From: Marinobacter gudaonensis | GTDB taxonomy: Bacteria > Pseudomonadota > Gammaproteobacteria > Pseudomonadales > Oleiphilaceae | Length of the DNA: 64,000 nucleotides | Direction of reading: 5' to 3' | Assembly (NCBI RefSeq): GCF_900115175.1 | Contig: NZ_FOYV01000004.1 | Span: forward strand, 1-64,000 | Part shown: piece by piece, positions 41,785-50,041 of the stretch | How positions within the stretch are numbered: position 1 is the first letter of the stretch | Layout of the letters: each line of letters begins with the position of its first letter | Made by a program: the position numbers and the translations under genes | Notes under the pieces: model-generated | The model's input: the letters and a program-made list of their open reading frames with translations, nothing else | What the model was told of the DNA's origin: nothing | Database searches by the model: none

Positions 41785-42423
41785 ATGATCGCCATGACCC
41801 CGACAATGCGTCAACAAGGCTTCACAATCCTGGAGATTCTGGTCGGCTTCACTTTACTGGCCGTGATTATCGCAATGATGTTTGTGGGTATTCGGCTGGT
41901 TTACCGCATTGACGGTAAAAGTGAGGCGCATACGAGCGCTATCAGCCAGATCCGTACGATCAACACGTTCCTGCGACACCAACTTCGTGGCGCCTTGCCA
42001 AATATTCCTGTGCAGCAAGAGGGGGAGACTGGCCCCCTGTATTTTGAGGGGACGTCTCAGCGAATGCGATTTGTGGCCACTATGCCGCCCTACCTTCGTC
42101 AAGGTGGTATTTTTCGCCAGACTCTGGAAGTGGTGGGTGTAGGGAATGAAAAATCACTGGTTTTCCGTTTTGAACCCATCAATGCCTTGACGCCCGATCC
42201 CAACGGCTTGCGGCAGGTGACGCTACTGGACAAAAACATTGAGGACATCCACTTCCGTTACGGTGAGTGGGCAGAGCGCGGAAGATCGCCATCGTGGCTT
42301 GAGTCCTGGGAAACACCGCGCTCAATGCCCGGTTTGATCCGTATTGATCTGCGCTTTACCGATGATGCCAATGCATTTTTTTGGCCGTCGTTTGTGGTAT
42401 CTCCTGTCACCCAGGTGAATTGA
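41785..42423 (+). CDS. gspJ: Minor pseudopilin GspJ
   Basis: A 212-residue tip pseudopilin with a short leader and prepilin peptidase site at QQG-FTILEILVGFTLL. The remaining beta-rich domain includes LPNIPVQQEG and the C-terminal IRIDLRFTDD, typical of GspJ. It follows gspD by 12 bases and is 2 bases before gspK. Some ATG choice (41785 or 41794) remains open. Confidence 0.85.
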   Translation: MIAMTPTMRQQGFTILEILVGFTLLAVIIAMMFVGIRLVYRIDGKSEAHTSAISQIRTINTFLRHQLRGALPNIPVQQEGETGPLYFEGTSQRMRFVATMPPYLRQGGIFRQTLEVVGVGNEKSLVFRFEPINALTPDPNGLRQVTLLDKNIEDIHFRYGEWAERGRSPSWLESWETPRSMPGLIRIDLRFTDDANAFFWPSFVVSPVTQVN

Positions 42424-42425
42424 GG

Positions 42426-43349
42426 ATGTCGGACAAAAGGACGTTCAAGACCTCGTGGTCGGGTCAGCGTGGATATCGCAAGCAACGAGGTATTGCTTTG
42501 CTGGTAGTGCTCTGGCTGAGCTTGTTGCTGACGGTGGTTGCCGCCGGCGTTGCGTATAACAGCCAAGTTGAAGGTTTGCTGACTCGGCGTGCTGTCGACC
42601 GGGTGTCTTTACTGGCTGCAGCAAACGCTGGAATACAGATGGCTGTCTATCAGCTGCGGCATCCTAACCCGAAGTTTCGTCTCTGGGCTGATGGCCGTCC
42701 CTACTCAAAGGAATTCGAAGGGGTGGACTTGATCATCAGAATTGAAGACGAAAGCGGTAAGCTGGGACTGAACCGGGTTTCGCAGGAACAGCTGAAAAAA
42801 CTGTTCGTTTCGGCAGGGGCTGAGGAAAAACAGGCTGATTCTTTAGCCGACGCTGTGCTCGATTACCGAGATGCGGACGACTTGGTGCGAGTTCATGGCG
42901 CCGAACAGGCGGATTATGAGGCTGCCGGGCTGATGAGTGGTCCGCGCAATGCGCAATTTCTGGTGTTGGATGAGCTCTTGCAAGTTTACGGCATGAACTA
43001 CCAGTTATACCAAAAGGTTGCACCAGCGCTGAGTGTGCACTCTCAGAATCCCACGCCAGATTTGCGATTGGCGCCTCGGGAAGTATTGATGATGGAACCG
43101 GGAGTGACCGAAGAGTTTGTCGATATGTTTCTTCAAGCTAGGTATGGCGAAACGTCGATCTCGGCCGCATTGCCAACTTGGCCCGGTGGTAAGCAGCTCG
43201 GTGTTTTTCGAGGGCGAGGCCCAGTCTTCAATATCGAGGTTACGGCAATGACGCCCAATAATCTTACCAGTCGAATCAGGGCGGTGGTCGACACTGAGAG
43301 AAAGAGCCGTTTTGCGCCTTTCACCGTTCTGCGGTGGGATGAATATTAA
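42426..43349 (+). CDS. gspK: Minor pseudopilin GspK
   Basis: Large tip pseudopilin capping the pseudopilus with GspI and GspJ. From the ATG at 42426 it has 307 residues; the processing site is KQRG-IALLVVLWLSLLL and lacks the position-5 glutamate, as is usual for GspK. The helical inserted domain contains DEERSGKLGLNRVS-like sequence (EDESGKLGLNRV) and VLDYRDADD. It starts 2 bases after gspJ. Confidence 0.9.
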   Translation: MSDKRTFKTSWSGQRGYRKQRGIALLVVLWLSLLLTVVAAGVAYNSQVEGLLTRRAVDRVSLLAAANAGIQMAVYQLRHPNPKFRLWADGRPYSKEFEGVDLIIRIEDESGKLGLNRVSQEQLKKLFVSAGAEEKQADSLADAVLDYRDADDLVRVHGAEQADYEAAGLMSGPRNAQFLVLDELLQVYGMNYQLYQKVAPALSVHSQNPTPDLRLAPREVLMMEPGVTEEFVDMFLQARYGETSISAALPTWPGGKQLGVFRGRGPVFNIEVTAMTPNNLTSRIRAVVDTERKSRFAPFTVLRWDEY

Positions 43350-43379
43350 ATTTCAGAGAAACTAGCGGGAAGTCAGACC

Positions 43380-45068
43380 ATGCTCGAAAACGGCGATCGC
43401 ATAGATCATCAGGCGCTGTTGGACGTACTTGTGGAAAGACGGGCATTGCGGTCCACAGATTTAGGCCGGGCGCGGCAACTCGCTCGGGAGGGTCACGACC
43501 GCCTGTCAAAATTACTGGTGTCTCTGGGATGGGTCTCTGAACAGGATATGGCGGCCTCCCTTGCGGCGCAGTCAGGATGCGCGCTTGCCACTGAGAACGA
43601 TTATCCGGAACTGGCGGTTATTCAGCCTCAGATGGCTCTGCGGTTCATGCGCCACCATCTTTTGATTCCGTCCCGCGCAGCGAACGAGGAGCTGTTTGTG
43701 ATTGTAAGCGATCCCTCGGATCGTATTGCGCTCGACGCCTTACGCTTTCTGTATGGATCTGTTCCTCCCGTGAAAGTGGGTTTGCCGTCGATAATCGACC
43801 AGGCTATTGAGCAGTTGTACGGCGAGGTTGAAGCCGCCGCAGATTCTGAGGCTGATGTTGATGAGCCGAGCGAGGACGATGTCGAGCACCTCAAGGATCT
43901 TGCTTCGGAAGCGCCAGTGATACAGCTCGTCAGCAAAATAATGCAGAAGGCGGTGGAAGAGGCCGCCTCTGATATTCATATAGAGCCCTTCGAAAAAGCT
44001 TTGAAAATTCGATATCGAATTGACGGGGTTCTGACAGAAGAGACAGTGCCTTCCAATTACTCGTCGGCTGCAGTCGTTAGCCGAGTAAAGATCATGGCGA
44101 AAATGGATATTGCTGAACGTCGGTTGCCCCAAGATGGCCGAATCATGGTCCGTTCTCAGGGTAAGACCCTGGATATTCGGGTCTCGACGCTGCCAACTGT
44201 GCATGGTGAGAGCGTGGTGATGCGTGTTCTGGATCGGGACAGCCTGGAGCTGAGCTTCGAAGCCTTGGGATTTACATCGGCCATTCTTGAGAATTTCAAG
44301 AAAGTGCTGGAAACACCTCACGGCATCATTCTGGTTACCGGCCCTACCGGCAGTGGCAAATCGACCAGTCTGTACACCGCAATATCCCACCTTAACAGTC
44401 CCGCTGTAAAAATCATTACCGTTGAGGATCCGGTGGAATATCAGATTGAGGGTGTGAATCAACTGCCTGTTAAAAGTGCTATTGGCCTGGATTTCGCCAC
44501 TGCGCTCCGCTCCATTATGCGTCAGGATCCCGACATCATAATGATCGGCGAAATGCGGGATGTCGAGACAGCTAAAATTGCTATTCAGGCGGCACTTACG
44601 GGGCACTTGGTGCTATCCACGCTGCACACTAATAGCGCCAGTGCAGGCTTTACCCGATTGCTCAACATGGGCATCGAAAATTACCTGATTATTTCCACTA
44701 TTAGCGGGATTCTCGGACAGCGTCTGGTCCGAAAGCTTTGCCTCGAATGCAGAGAAGATTATCGGCCCGGTGCTGAGCAACTCAAATTAATGGAATTACC
44801 TGAGCAAAGTTCTTTGACGCTCTATCGAGCAAAAGGCTGTCGAGCATGCGGCCACAGTGGTTATAGCGGCCGAACCATGTTGGTCGAGTGGTTGCCCATG
44901 TCGGAGGCCATACAGGCTTTGATCATGACGAACGCCGGCTCCGCAGAAATTCAGCAAAAGGCTATAGATGAGGGAATGCTGACCATGTTTCAGGACGGCC
45001 TCCGAAAAGTCCTCTCAGGAACCGTTTGCATTGATGAGGTACTTCGTGTGACTCAGCAGGATAGCTAA
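43380..45068 (+). CDS. gspE: Type II secretion ATPase GspE
   Basis: Cytoplasmic hexameric ATPase driving pseudopilus assembly. It is 562 residues: N-terminal domains (1-160), then the ATPase core with Walker A GPTGSGKST at 321-329, the Asp box EDPVEYQIEGV, Walker B near MRQDPDIIMIGEMRD and the His box LVLSTLHTNSA. The four-cysteine zinc module (CLEC and CRAC) is present. Its stop overlaps the gspF start by one base. Confidence 0.95.
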   Translation: MLENGDRIDHQALLDVLVERRALRSTDLGRARQLAREGHDRLSKLLVSLGWVSEQDMAASLAAQSGCALATENDYPELAVIQPQMALRFMRHHLLIPSRAANEELFVIVSDPSDRIALDALRFLYGSVPPVKVGLPSIIDQAIEQLYGEVEAAADSEADVDEPSEDDVEHLKDLASEAPVIQLVSKIMQKAVEEAASDIHIEPFEKALKIRYRIDGVLTEETVPSNYSSAAVVSRVKIMAKMDIAERRLPQDGRIMVRSQGKTLDIRVSTLPTVHGESVVMRVLDRDSLELSFEALGFTSAILENFKKVLETPHGIILVTGPTGSGKSTSLYTAISHLNSPAVKIITVEDPVEYQIEGVNQLPVKSAIGLDFATALRSIMRQDPDIIMIGEMRDVETAKIAIQAALTGHLVLSTLHTNSASAGFTRLLNMGIENYLIISTISGILGQRLVRKLCLECREDYRPGAEQLKLMELPEQSSLTLYRAKGCRACGHSGYSGRTMLVEWLPMSEAIQALIMTNAGSAEIQQKAIDEGMLTMFQDGLRKVLSGTVCIDEVLRVTQQDS

Positions 45069-46276
45069 TGCCCACATTCAATTACCAAGCCATATCAGCG
45101 ACCGGTGATGTAAAGCAAGGGACCATTGAAGCGCCCAATCAAGCGGAGGCTATTCGCACGTTGCAGTCTCAGGGTATGAGTCCTTTGAAGGTTAGTCTTC
45201 CCGGTTCGCTGTCGATGCAACATTTGTTGGTGCGGCGGAGGAAAGCGAGTCAAGCCCAAATTGTGCTTTTCACCCAACAAATGGCAACAATGCTGAATGC
45301 TGGTTTACCGGTTGAGCGCGCGCTTCAGCTTCTCAAGCGCCTTACCGAGCATCAAGGATTAAAAGGGCAGATTGATAAAATCTTGGCAGATGTGCGGGAT
45401 GGGGTTCCACTTTCCAGTGCCTTCGAAGCGCGCTCGGGCTTGGTAACCAAGCTTTATATCAGCATGCTCAGAGCAGGTGAGACCGGCGGCAATCTGGGGC
45501 AGACTTTGCAGAGTTTGAGTGGTTACCTGGAACGGAGCCAAGAGTTGCGGCGAAGCCTGGTTTCTGCGCTTATTTACCCCGCGATCCTCTTAGTAATGGC
45601 GATGGGGTCGGTGATTGCGTTGCTGACACTCGTGGTACCTAGCTTTGCCCCGATGTTTGAGGAGTTGGGTGGAGATATGCCTACCATCACAAAGGTCGTT
45701 CTGGGTACGGGGACTCTACTACAAGATTATTGGTGGCTCTTTTTATCAGTGCTTATCGTCGGCTTGTTGGTCCTTCAGTATCAGTTGGTTCAACCCCCAA
45801 AGAAACTTCGTTTGGATCGTTTCATGCTCGCCACCGGCAAGATCGGCACCTTGCTAATCAAGATAGAGACCGCGCGCTTTGCCAGAACATTGGGCGCACT
45901 CCTGGCCAGCGGAGTGCCTATTTTGCGGGGACTGACCCTGTCCGCTGAGGTTGTCAATAACACAGCATTTGCGTCTGCAATCCAAAACGTGGCCGCCGAC
46001 GTCAAAACTGGAAAATCGTTGGCCGATGCTATGGACACAATTTCTTACTTCCCTGACATGGCTCAGCAGATGCTAGTGGTCGGGGAAGAGACGGGGCAGA
46101 TCTCTGACATTCTCATTAGAATCTCTGACACCTACGATAAAGAGGTGAAAGTAACAATGGATCGTTTGCTCAGTTTGCTGGTTCCTCTTTTAATTCTCGT
46201 GTTGTCGGCATTGATTGGCACAATCATTGTTTCCATTCTTCTAGCCATTCTCAGTGTCAATGATTTATTTGGATAA
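45068..46276 (+). CDS. gspF: Type II secretion inner-membrane protein GspF
   Basis: Polytopic platform protein of 402 residues with two GspF repeats; AISATGDVKQGTIEAPNQAE opens the protein, LFTQQMATMLNAGLPVERAL and FARTLGALLASGVPILRGL are the repeat cores, and the last membrane segment ends LAILSVNDLFG. Translationally coupled to gspE. Confidence 0.95.
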   Translation: MPTFNYQAISATGDVKQGTIEAPNQAEAIRTLQSQGMSPLKVSLPGSLSMQHLLVRRRKASQAQIVLFTQQMATMLNAGLPVERALQLLKRLTEHQGLKGQIDKILADVRDGVPLSSAFEARSGLVTKLYISMLRAGETGGNLGQTLQSLSGYLERSQELRRSLVSALIYPAILLVMAMGSVIALLTLVVPSFAPMFEELGGDMPTITKVVLGTGTLLQDYWWLFLSVLIVGLLVLQYQLVQPPKKLRLDRFMLATGKIGTLLIKIETARFARTLGALLASGVPILRGLTLSAEVVNNTAFASAIQNVAADVKTGKSLADAMDTISYFPDMAQQMLVVGEETGQISDILIRISDTYDKEVKVTMDRLLSLLVPLLILVLSALIGTIIVSILLAILSVNDLFG

Positions 46277-46356
46277 CAACAAGGCCTTGACAGGAAATTC
46301 ACTCTGCTAAGCCGCTCATAAACATACAATAACCGCTCCTTGGAGGTCTCGAAAAA

Positions 46357-46752
46357 ATGAACTATAAATGCCCCGCTATGCCCTCCAGGTTTCGAGGGTT
46401 CAGTCTTATCGAACTTTTAGTTGTTGTCATGCTGCTGGCATTGCTAGCTGGTCTGGTTGTACCAAATCTCTTGGGTAAAACCGAAAAAGCTAAGAGCAAG
46501 GCAGCGGAAAGCCAGATCCAGCTGCTGACAGGCTTGGTGACGGAATATTACGTAGAGTTCGGGACGCCACCGGAGGATTTGAATGATCTTGTGCCCCAGT
46601 TTGCGAAACCGTCACAGCTGGAAGATCCTTGGGGGCGGCAATACAACTACGAGTATCCTGGAGAGCACTCGGATTTTGATATTTTCACCTTGGGTGCTGA
46701 CAACAGTCCCGGTGGCGAAGACGGTGATCGGGATGTGAATAATTGGGAGTAG
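46357..46752 (+). CDS. gspG: Major pseudopilin GspG
   Basis: Main subunit of the T2SS pseudopilus. It is 131 residues with leader and cleavage site RFRG-FSLIELLVVVMLLALL, including Glu5. The C-terminal LGADNSPGGEDGDRDVNNW is the calcium-binding loop typical of GspG. The ATG at 46357 has TGGAGG ten bases upstream; an in-frame ATG at 46378 would give a shorter leader. Maturation needs a prepilin peptidase that the cluster does not encode. Confidence 0.95.
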   Translation: MNYKCPAMPSRFRGFSLIELLVVVMLLALLAGLVVPNLLGKTEKAKSKAAESQIQLLTGLVTEYYVEFGTPPEDLNDLVPQFAKPSQLEDPWGRQYNYEYPGEHSDFDIFTLGADNSPGGEDGDRDVNNWE

Positions 46753-47243
46753 CGCCAATTTTTTTCAAACGCAAAGGAGCGTCTACAAAGGGCATCGCTG
46801 GCTTTACCCTAATTGAATTGGTAGTGGCGTTGCTTCTGGTAACGCTGATAGTAGGGCTGATTTCCCCACTGATCATAAATAGCATTCAACGTGCCGAGAT
46901 CAATAGTGTAGGAAGGGATTTGCTCGCGGCGATACGTGATACTCGGGCTCAGGCACTCATCACGAATAAAGAGCAACGTATCCTGTTCGACCCTAAACAG
47001 AACAGCTATTCCGCTTTAACAAATCACAGGACGGTGTCTTTGCCCAGCTCTTTGAATCTTAAGTTGGTTACCGCACAGTCTGAATTAGGTGGCCAAGGGA
47101 CTGCGAGTATCCGCTTTTTCCCCAATGGAAGTTCCACTGGAGGCCGGGTTGTGCTTGAAGGGCCCGGAAAAACCTGGGTGATTGATGTTGCCTGGCTTAC
47201 TGGTCAGATCGTCTTGAGGCGTGGGCTCAATGATCGGGAATAA
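46743..47243 (+). CDS. gspH: Minor pseudopilin GspH
   Basis: A 166-residue minor pseudopilin with processing site GIAG-FTLIELVVALLLVTL. The best available start is a TTG at 46743 inside the end of gspG; no ATG or GTG lies closer to the leader. A beta-rich domain follows (ALITNKEQRILFDPKQNSY). Confidence 0.8.
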   Translation: MGVAPIFFKRKGASTKGIAGFTLIELVVALLLVTLIVGLISPLIINSIQRAEINSVGRDLLAAIRDTRAQALITNKEQRILFDPKQNSYSALTNHRTVSLPSSLNLKLVTAQSELGGQGTASIRFFPNGSSTGGRVVLEGPGKTWVIDVAWLTGQIVLRRGLNDRE

Positions 47244-47667
47244 TTTGAAACCCAGTTCATCGCGAGGATTCACCCTGATTGAGGTGTTGGCTGCATTTAT
47301 CGTTTTCACGCTTATATTTGCCACGGTTCTACAGCTAACGACGGTGTCCTACCGAAGCGTCGCGAGGTCGCAAGAATACACGGAGGCTGCCCTTTGGGCG
47401 GAGTCTAAACTGGTTGAGCTGGTACATCGCGAGACGCTGTCGGTGGGCACCGAGTCAGGTGAGTTTAATCAGCGTTTTCGTTGGGAATTAGACGTCAGTC
47501 CTTTTTCTGCTGAGGCTTCGCTTCTTGAGCTTTACAGTGATGATGACTCTTCGCGATTAGAGCCATGGGTAACTGTGATGCGGGTAGAGTTAAAGGTTTT
47601 TTGGCTCGATGATCGGCATCAACAAAGTTTCGTCACGTTGGTCTCTCGCGAGCCTGGCAGAGGTTGA
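47230..47667 (+). CDS. gspI: Minor pseudopilin GspI
   Basis: A 145-residue minor pseudopilin that nucleates the tip complex, with processing site SSRG-FTLIEVLAAFIVFTLI. I chose the ATG at 47230, ten bases after GAGG; a GTG at 47221 is alternative. The start overlaps gspH. It is the last recognizable gsp gene. Confidence 0.85.
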   Translation: MIGNNLKPSSSRGFTLIEVLAAFIVFTLIFATVLQLTTVSYRSVARSQEYTEAALWAESKLVELVHRETLSVGTESGEFNQRFRWELDVSPFSAEASLLELYSDDDSSRLEPWVTVMRVELKVFWLDDRHQQSFVTLVSREPGRG

Positions 47668-47711
47668 GGCGCTGCATACACTTTACCAATCACCCATGAG
47701 GTGCATTTCCA

Positions 47712-48248
47712 ATGAATCATGATCGTTTTTCCTCCTTCCTCTCTCAGCATGATCTTCCGCCCTCGTTCGTCTATCTCGCACCGATTCTGCCTGTTGTCCA
47801 GGTGATGTGGGCTGATGGCAGAAACCAAATGCCAGAACGCGCCAAGTTGCATTGCATTATAGAAAGCCACTGTACTGCGCTCTCAGATTTGGCCGGTGGT
47901 GTTGAAATTGTCAGCGCAAATGACATCGAGTTGTTTGACCGCACATTTATAGCGAACCGCCCCGATCCAAGAGTTCTTGAGATGTTCGTGGGGCTAGCCA
48001 GTGAGGTGGTTGCTCACCGAGAATTGGCCTTCAATCAGCCAGACAACCAGACCAACGAATCGTTATTTCGGCCCGAACAGCTCTTTCACGCCTGCATGGA
48101 AATTGCTGCAACTTGTCCTGCTTGCAAGGACAAATCGCTGGGTGGGCTGTTTGCCCTTCGCGTAGCAAAGCAAGAACGGTCTCTGATCGAAAAGACCTTT
48201 GAACTGTTTCAGACGAACCTCCAATCAATATCTGGGATCAAGCAGTAA
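47712..48248 (+). CDS. Hypothetical protein at the end of the T2SS operon
   Basis: A 178-residue soluble protein with no signal peptide or membrane segment, 44 bases after gspI. It appears mostly helical; the stretch PVVQVMWADGRNQMPERAKL faintly recalls the acidic helix-loop of TerB-like domains, and a CPACKDK pair is near residue 138. I do not recognize a family. Position suggests cotranscription with the secretion genes. Confidence 0.7.
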   Translation: MNHDRFSSFLSQHDLPPSFVYLAPILPVVQVMWADGRNQMPERAKLHCIIESHCTALSDLAGGVEIVSANDIELFDRTFIANRPDPRVLEMFVGLASEVVAHRELAFNQPDNQTNESLFRPEQLFHACMEIAATCPACKDKSLGGLFALRVAKQERSLIEKTFELFQTNLQSISGIKQ

Positions 48249-48654
48249 GGAAATCTGGCTATGTTGGCCACTCTTTGAATGCTTCTTCTCATCCTCTTCA
48301 AGGAAGCTAGCAGCTTGCTAAAGCCGTCGCCAACGATTAGTAAAAGCCAGGGTATAAATCTTAGCTGAAGCCCCCGCCCCAAAACGACCGCCATTGTCGA
48401 GCGGCGTTCCTTATCTCGGACACCATATCAAGCGCCCTATAGGAAAGTATTTCCTTCTTGGAGACGGAAATCAGCAAAGTCCACAATCTTTTGTGGTGCG
48501 GTAATCTCCGCGTTTTTAAGACAGATCTCCAGTTAAGCACAAAAAACGAGAGCATTTGAGCAATATGCGCGGCGTTATTTTAGTTGGATGGTGTTAGTTT
48601 TGATTTGAGTGTGGTGAGCCTCCGGTGCACGTTTTACCTCAACAAGGTATTAGG
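48249..48654. other. Gap between the T2SS operon and the sensor gene
   Basis: No supported gene. Minus-strand readings at 48209-48394 and 48361-48555 are open but resemble nothing known and lack good initiation sites. No clear terminator or promoter is visible. Confidence 0.5.
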
Positions 48655-50022
48655 ATGAAAAAGCTGACGTTCAAGACAAAAATACTCATCGTATCTCTTC
48701 TTCCGTTGTTGGTGGTTAGCGCCCTGTTGATTGTTATCGCCGGCTACCAAGCAAAACAATTGGGTGAAAAGAATATTCAAAGTTTCACGGATACGATTTT
48801 CGATCTAAGGCGGTCAGAAATTGAAAACTATACGGATATTGCCAGAACCACTCTGGAGTATTTCTCCACTTCAGATTTCGAACGCGATATTTCAGCACAA
48901 GAACTTGCAAGAAATGTCTTGCGGAATGTGAGTTACGGGGAAGATGGATATTTCTTTGTTTATGATCATTACACAACACTTGTGAACCCATCCGTGCCTT
49001 CGCTTGAAGGGCAAGACCAGCGAACATTGGAAGACCCCAACGGAGTCCGCCTCATCCAGGATCTTTATAAACAAGCAGAGGCTGGTGGTGGTTACACAGA
49101 CTATGCATGGCTTAAACCTTCTCGAGGGCGAGTAGTTGACAAAATCAGCTATGCCGCCCCGGTCGACAAGTGGGACTGGTGGGTTGGCACGGGTCTCTAT
49201 GTTGACGACTTGGAAGACTCGATTCTCTCGATCCGCTCGTCTGTTGATAACAATATTCTGGCGACACTTCAGATCATCACGGGCCTTGCAGTCGGTGCTG
49301 TAGTGCTGGTCGGCTTTGTTGGTGCGAGGCTAACGCTTTCCGAGGGAAGGCTTGCGGACGTCCGGCTGAAAAACCTATCCCATAAGGTGGTAGAGGGTCA
49401 GGAAGAGGAGCGGAGCAGGGTCGCCATGGCGCTGCAAAAAGAGATTTTGCGACCAATGAATGTCATGAAGTCAAAACTACAATCCTCCGAGTTAACCAAA
49501 TCACTGGGAGAAACTGGCCGCCGAGATTTTAATGCTGCTCTGAGTGCCCTCAACGATACGATGACTGCAGTCCATAAGCTCTCTGGGGATTTGCGTCCAG
49601 AAGCTCTCGACGAAAAGGGGCTATTCAAAGCACTTGAGGATTTGGTGGATCAAGCTCGACTCGAAAGCGGTATCGAGTTCTCCTTGGTGATGTCGCCCCG
49701 TTCCCAGCGACTTGACTCCGAGATTGAAATCGCCGTCTACCGTATTGCTCAGGAAGCCATAAAGAACATCGTGAAACATTCGGGAGCAGAGAAATCCCGA
49801 ATCAGGCTGCGCGTTGAGCGGAACGTTCTCACGTTGACGATTCAAGACAACGGTATCGGTTTTGACGCGAATACTGCGTTCAGAAAAGGAGAGAACAGCG
49901 GGAAGGGTTTCGTTGACATGCGTGTGAGAGCGGAGTCGCAGGGAGGGCATCTGACAGTATTCTCTTCAAATGGCACCGGGGCCATAGTGAAAGCTGAAAT
50001 TCCCGTTATCCAAAACTCATAG
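48655..50022 (+). CDS. Cache-domain histidine-kinase-like protein without phosphoacceptor His
   Basis: A 455-residue membrane sensor starting at the ATG at 48655 ([20 protein letters not shown]); a GTG ten codons earlier is less likely. TM1 is at about 8-28 and TM2 at about 203-225. Between them lies a single Cache domain with [19 protein letters not shown] and a [20 protein letters not shown] to [11 protein letters not shown] end. The cytoplasmic part matches NarL-type kinases: [16 protein letters not shown] box [11 protein letters not shown] and G box QDNGIGFD. In this family the dimerization helix reads ER-RIARELHD; here Gln261 stands where the His should be. No response regulator is nearby; a chemoreceptor gene follows 19 bases later. 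Confidence 0.85.
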   Translation: MKKLTFKTKILIVSLLPLLVVSALLIVIAGYQAKQLGEKNIQSFTDTIFDLRRSEIENYTDIARTTLEYFSTSDFERDISAQELARNVLRNVSYGEDGYFFVYDHYTTLVNPSVPSLEGQDQRTLEDPNGVRLIQDLYKQAEAGGGYTDYAWLKPSRGRVVDKISYAAPVDKWDWWVGTGLYVDDLEDSILSIRSSVDNNILATLQIITGLAVGAVVLVGFVGARLTLSEGRLADVRLKNLSHKVVEGQEEERSRVAMALQKEILRPMNVMKSKLQSSELTKSLGETGRRDFNAALSALNDTMTAVHKLSGDLRPEALDEKGLFKALEDLVDQARLESGIEFSLVMSPRSQRLDSEIEIAVYRIAQEAIKNIVKHSGAEKSRIRLRVERNVLTLTIQDNGIGFDANTAFRKGENSGKGFVDMRVRAESQGGHLTVFSSNGTGAIVKAEIPVIQNS

Positions 50023-50041
50023 ACCTCCGGGGGCTCCCATC

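Noticed and set aside
48209..48555. Small minus-strand genes after the T2SS operon
   Set aside because: Open but without recognizable domains or good start sites; the first also overlaps the end of the plus-strand gene at 47712-48248.
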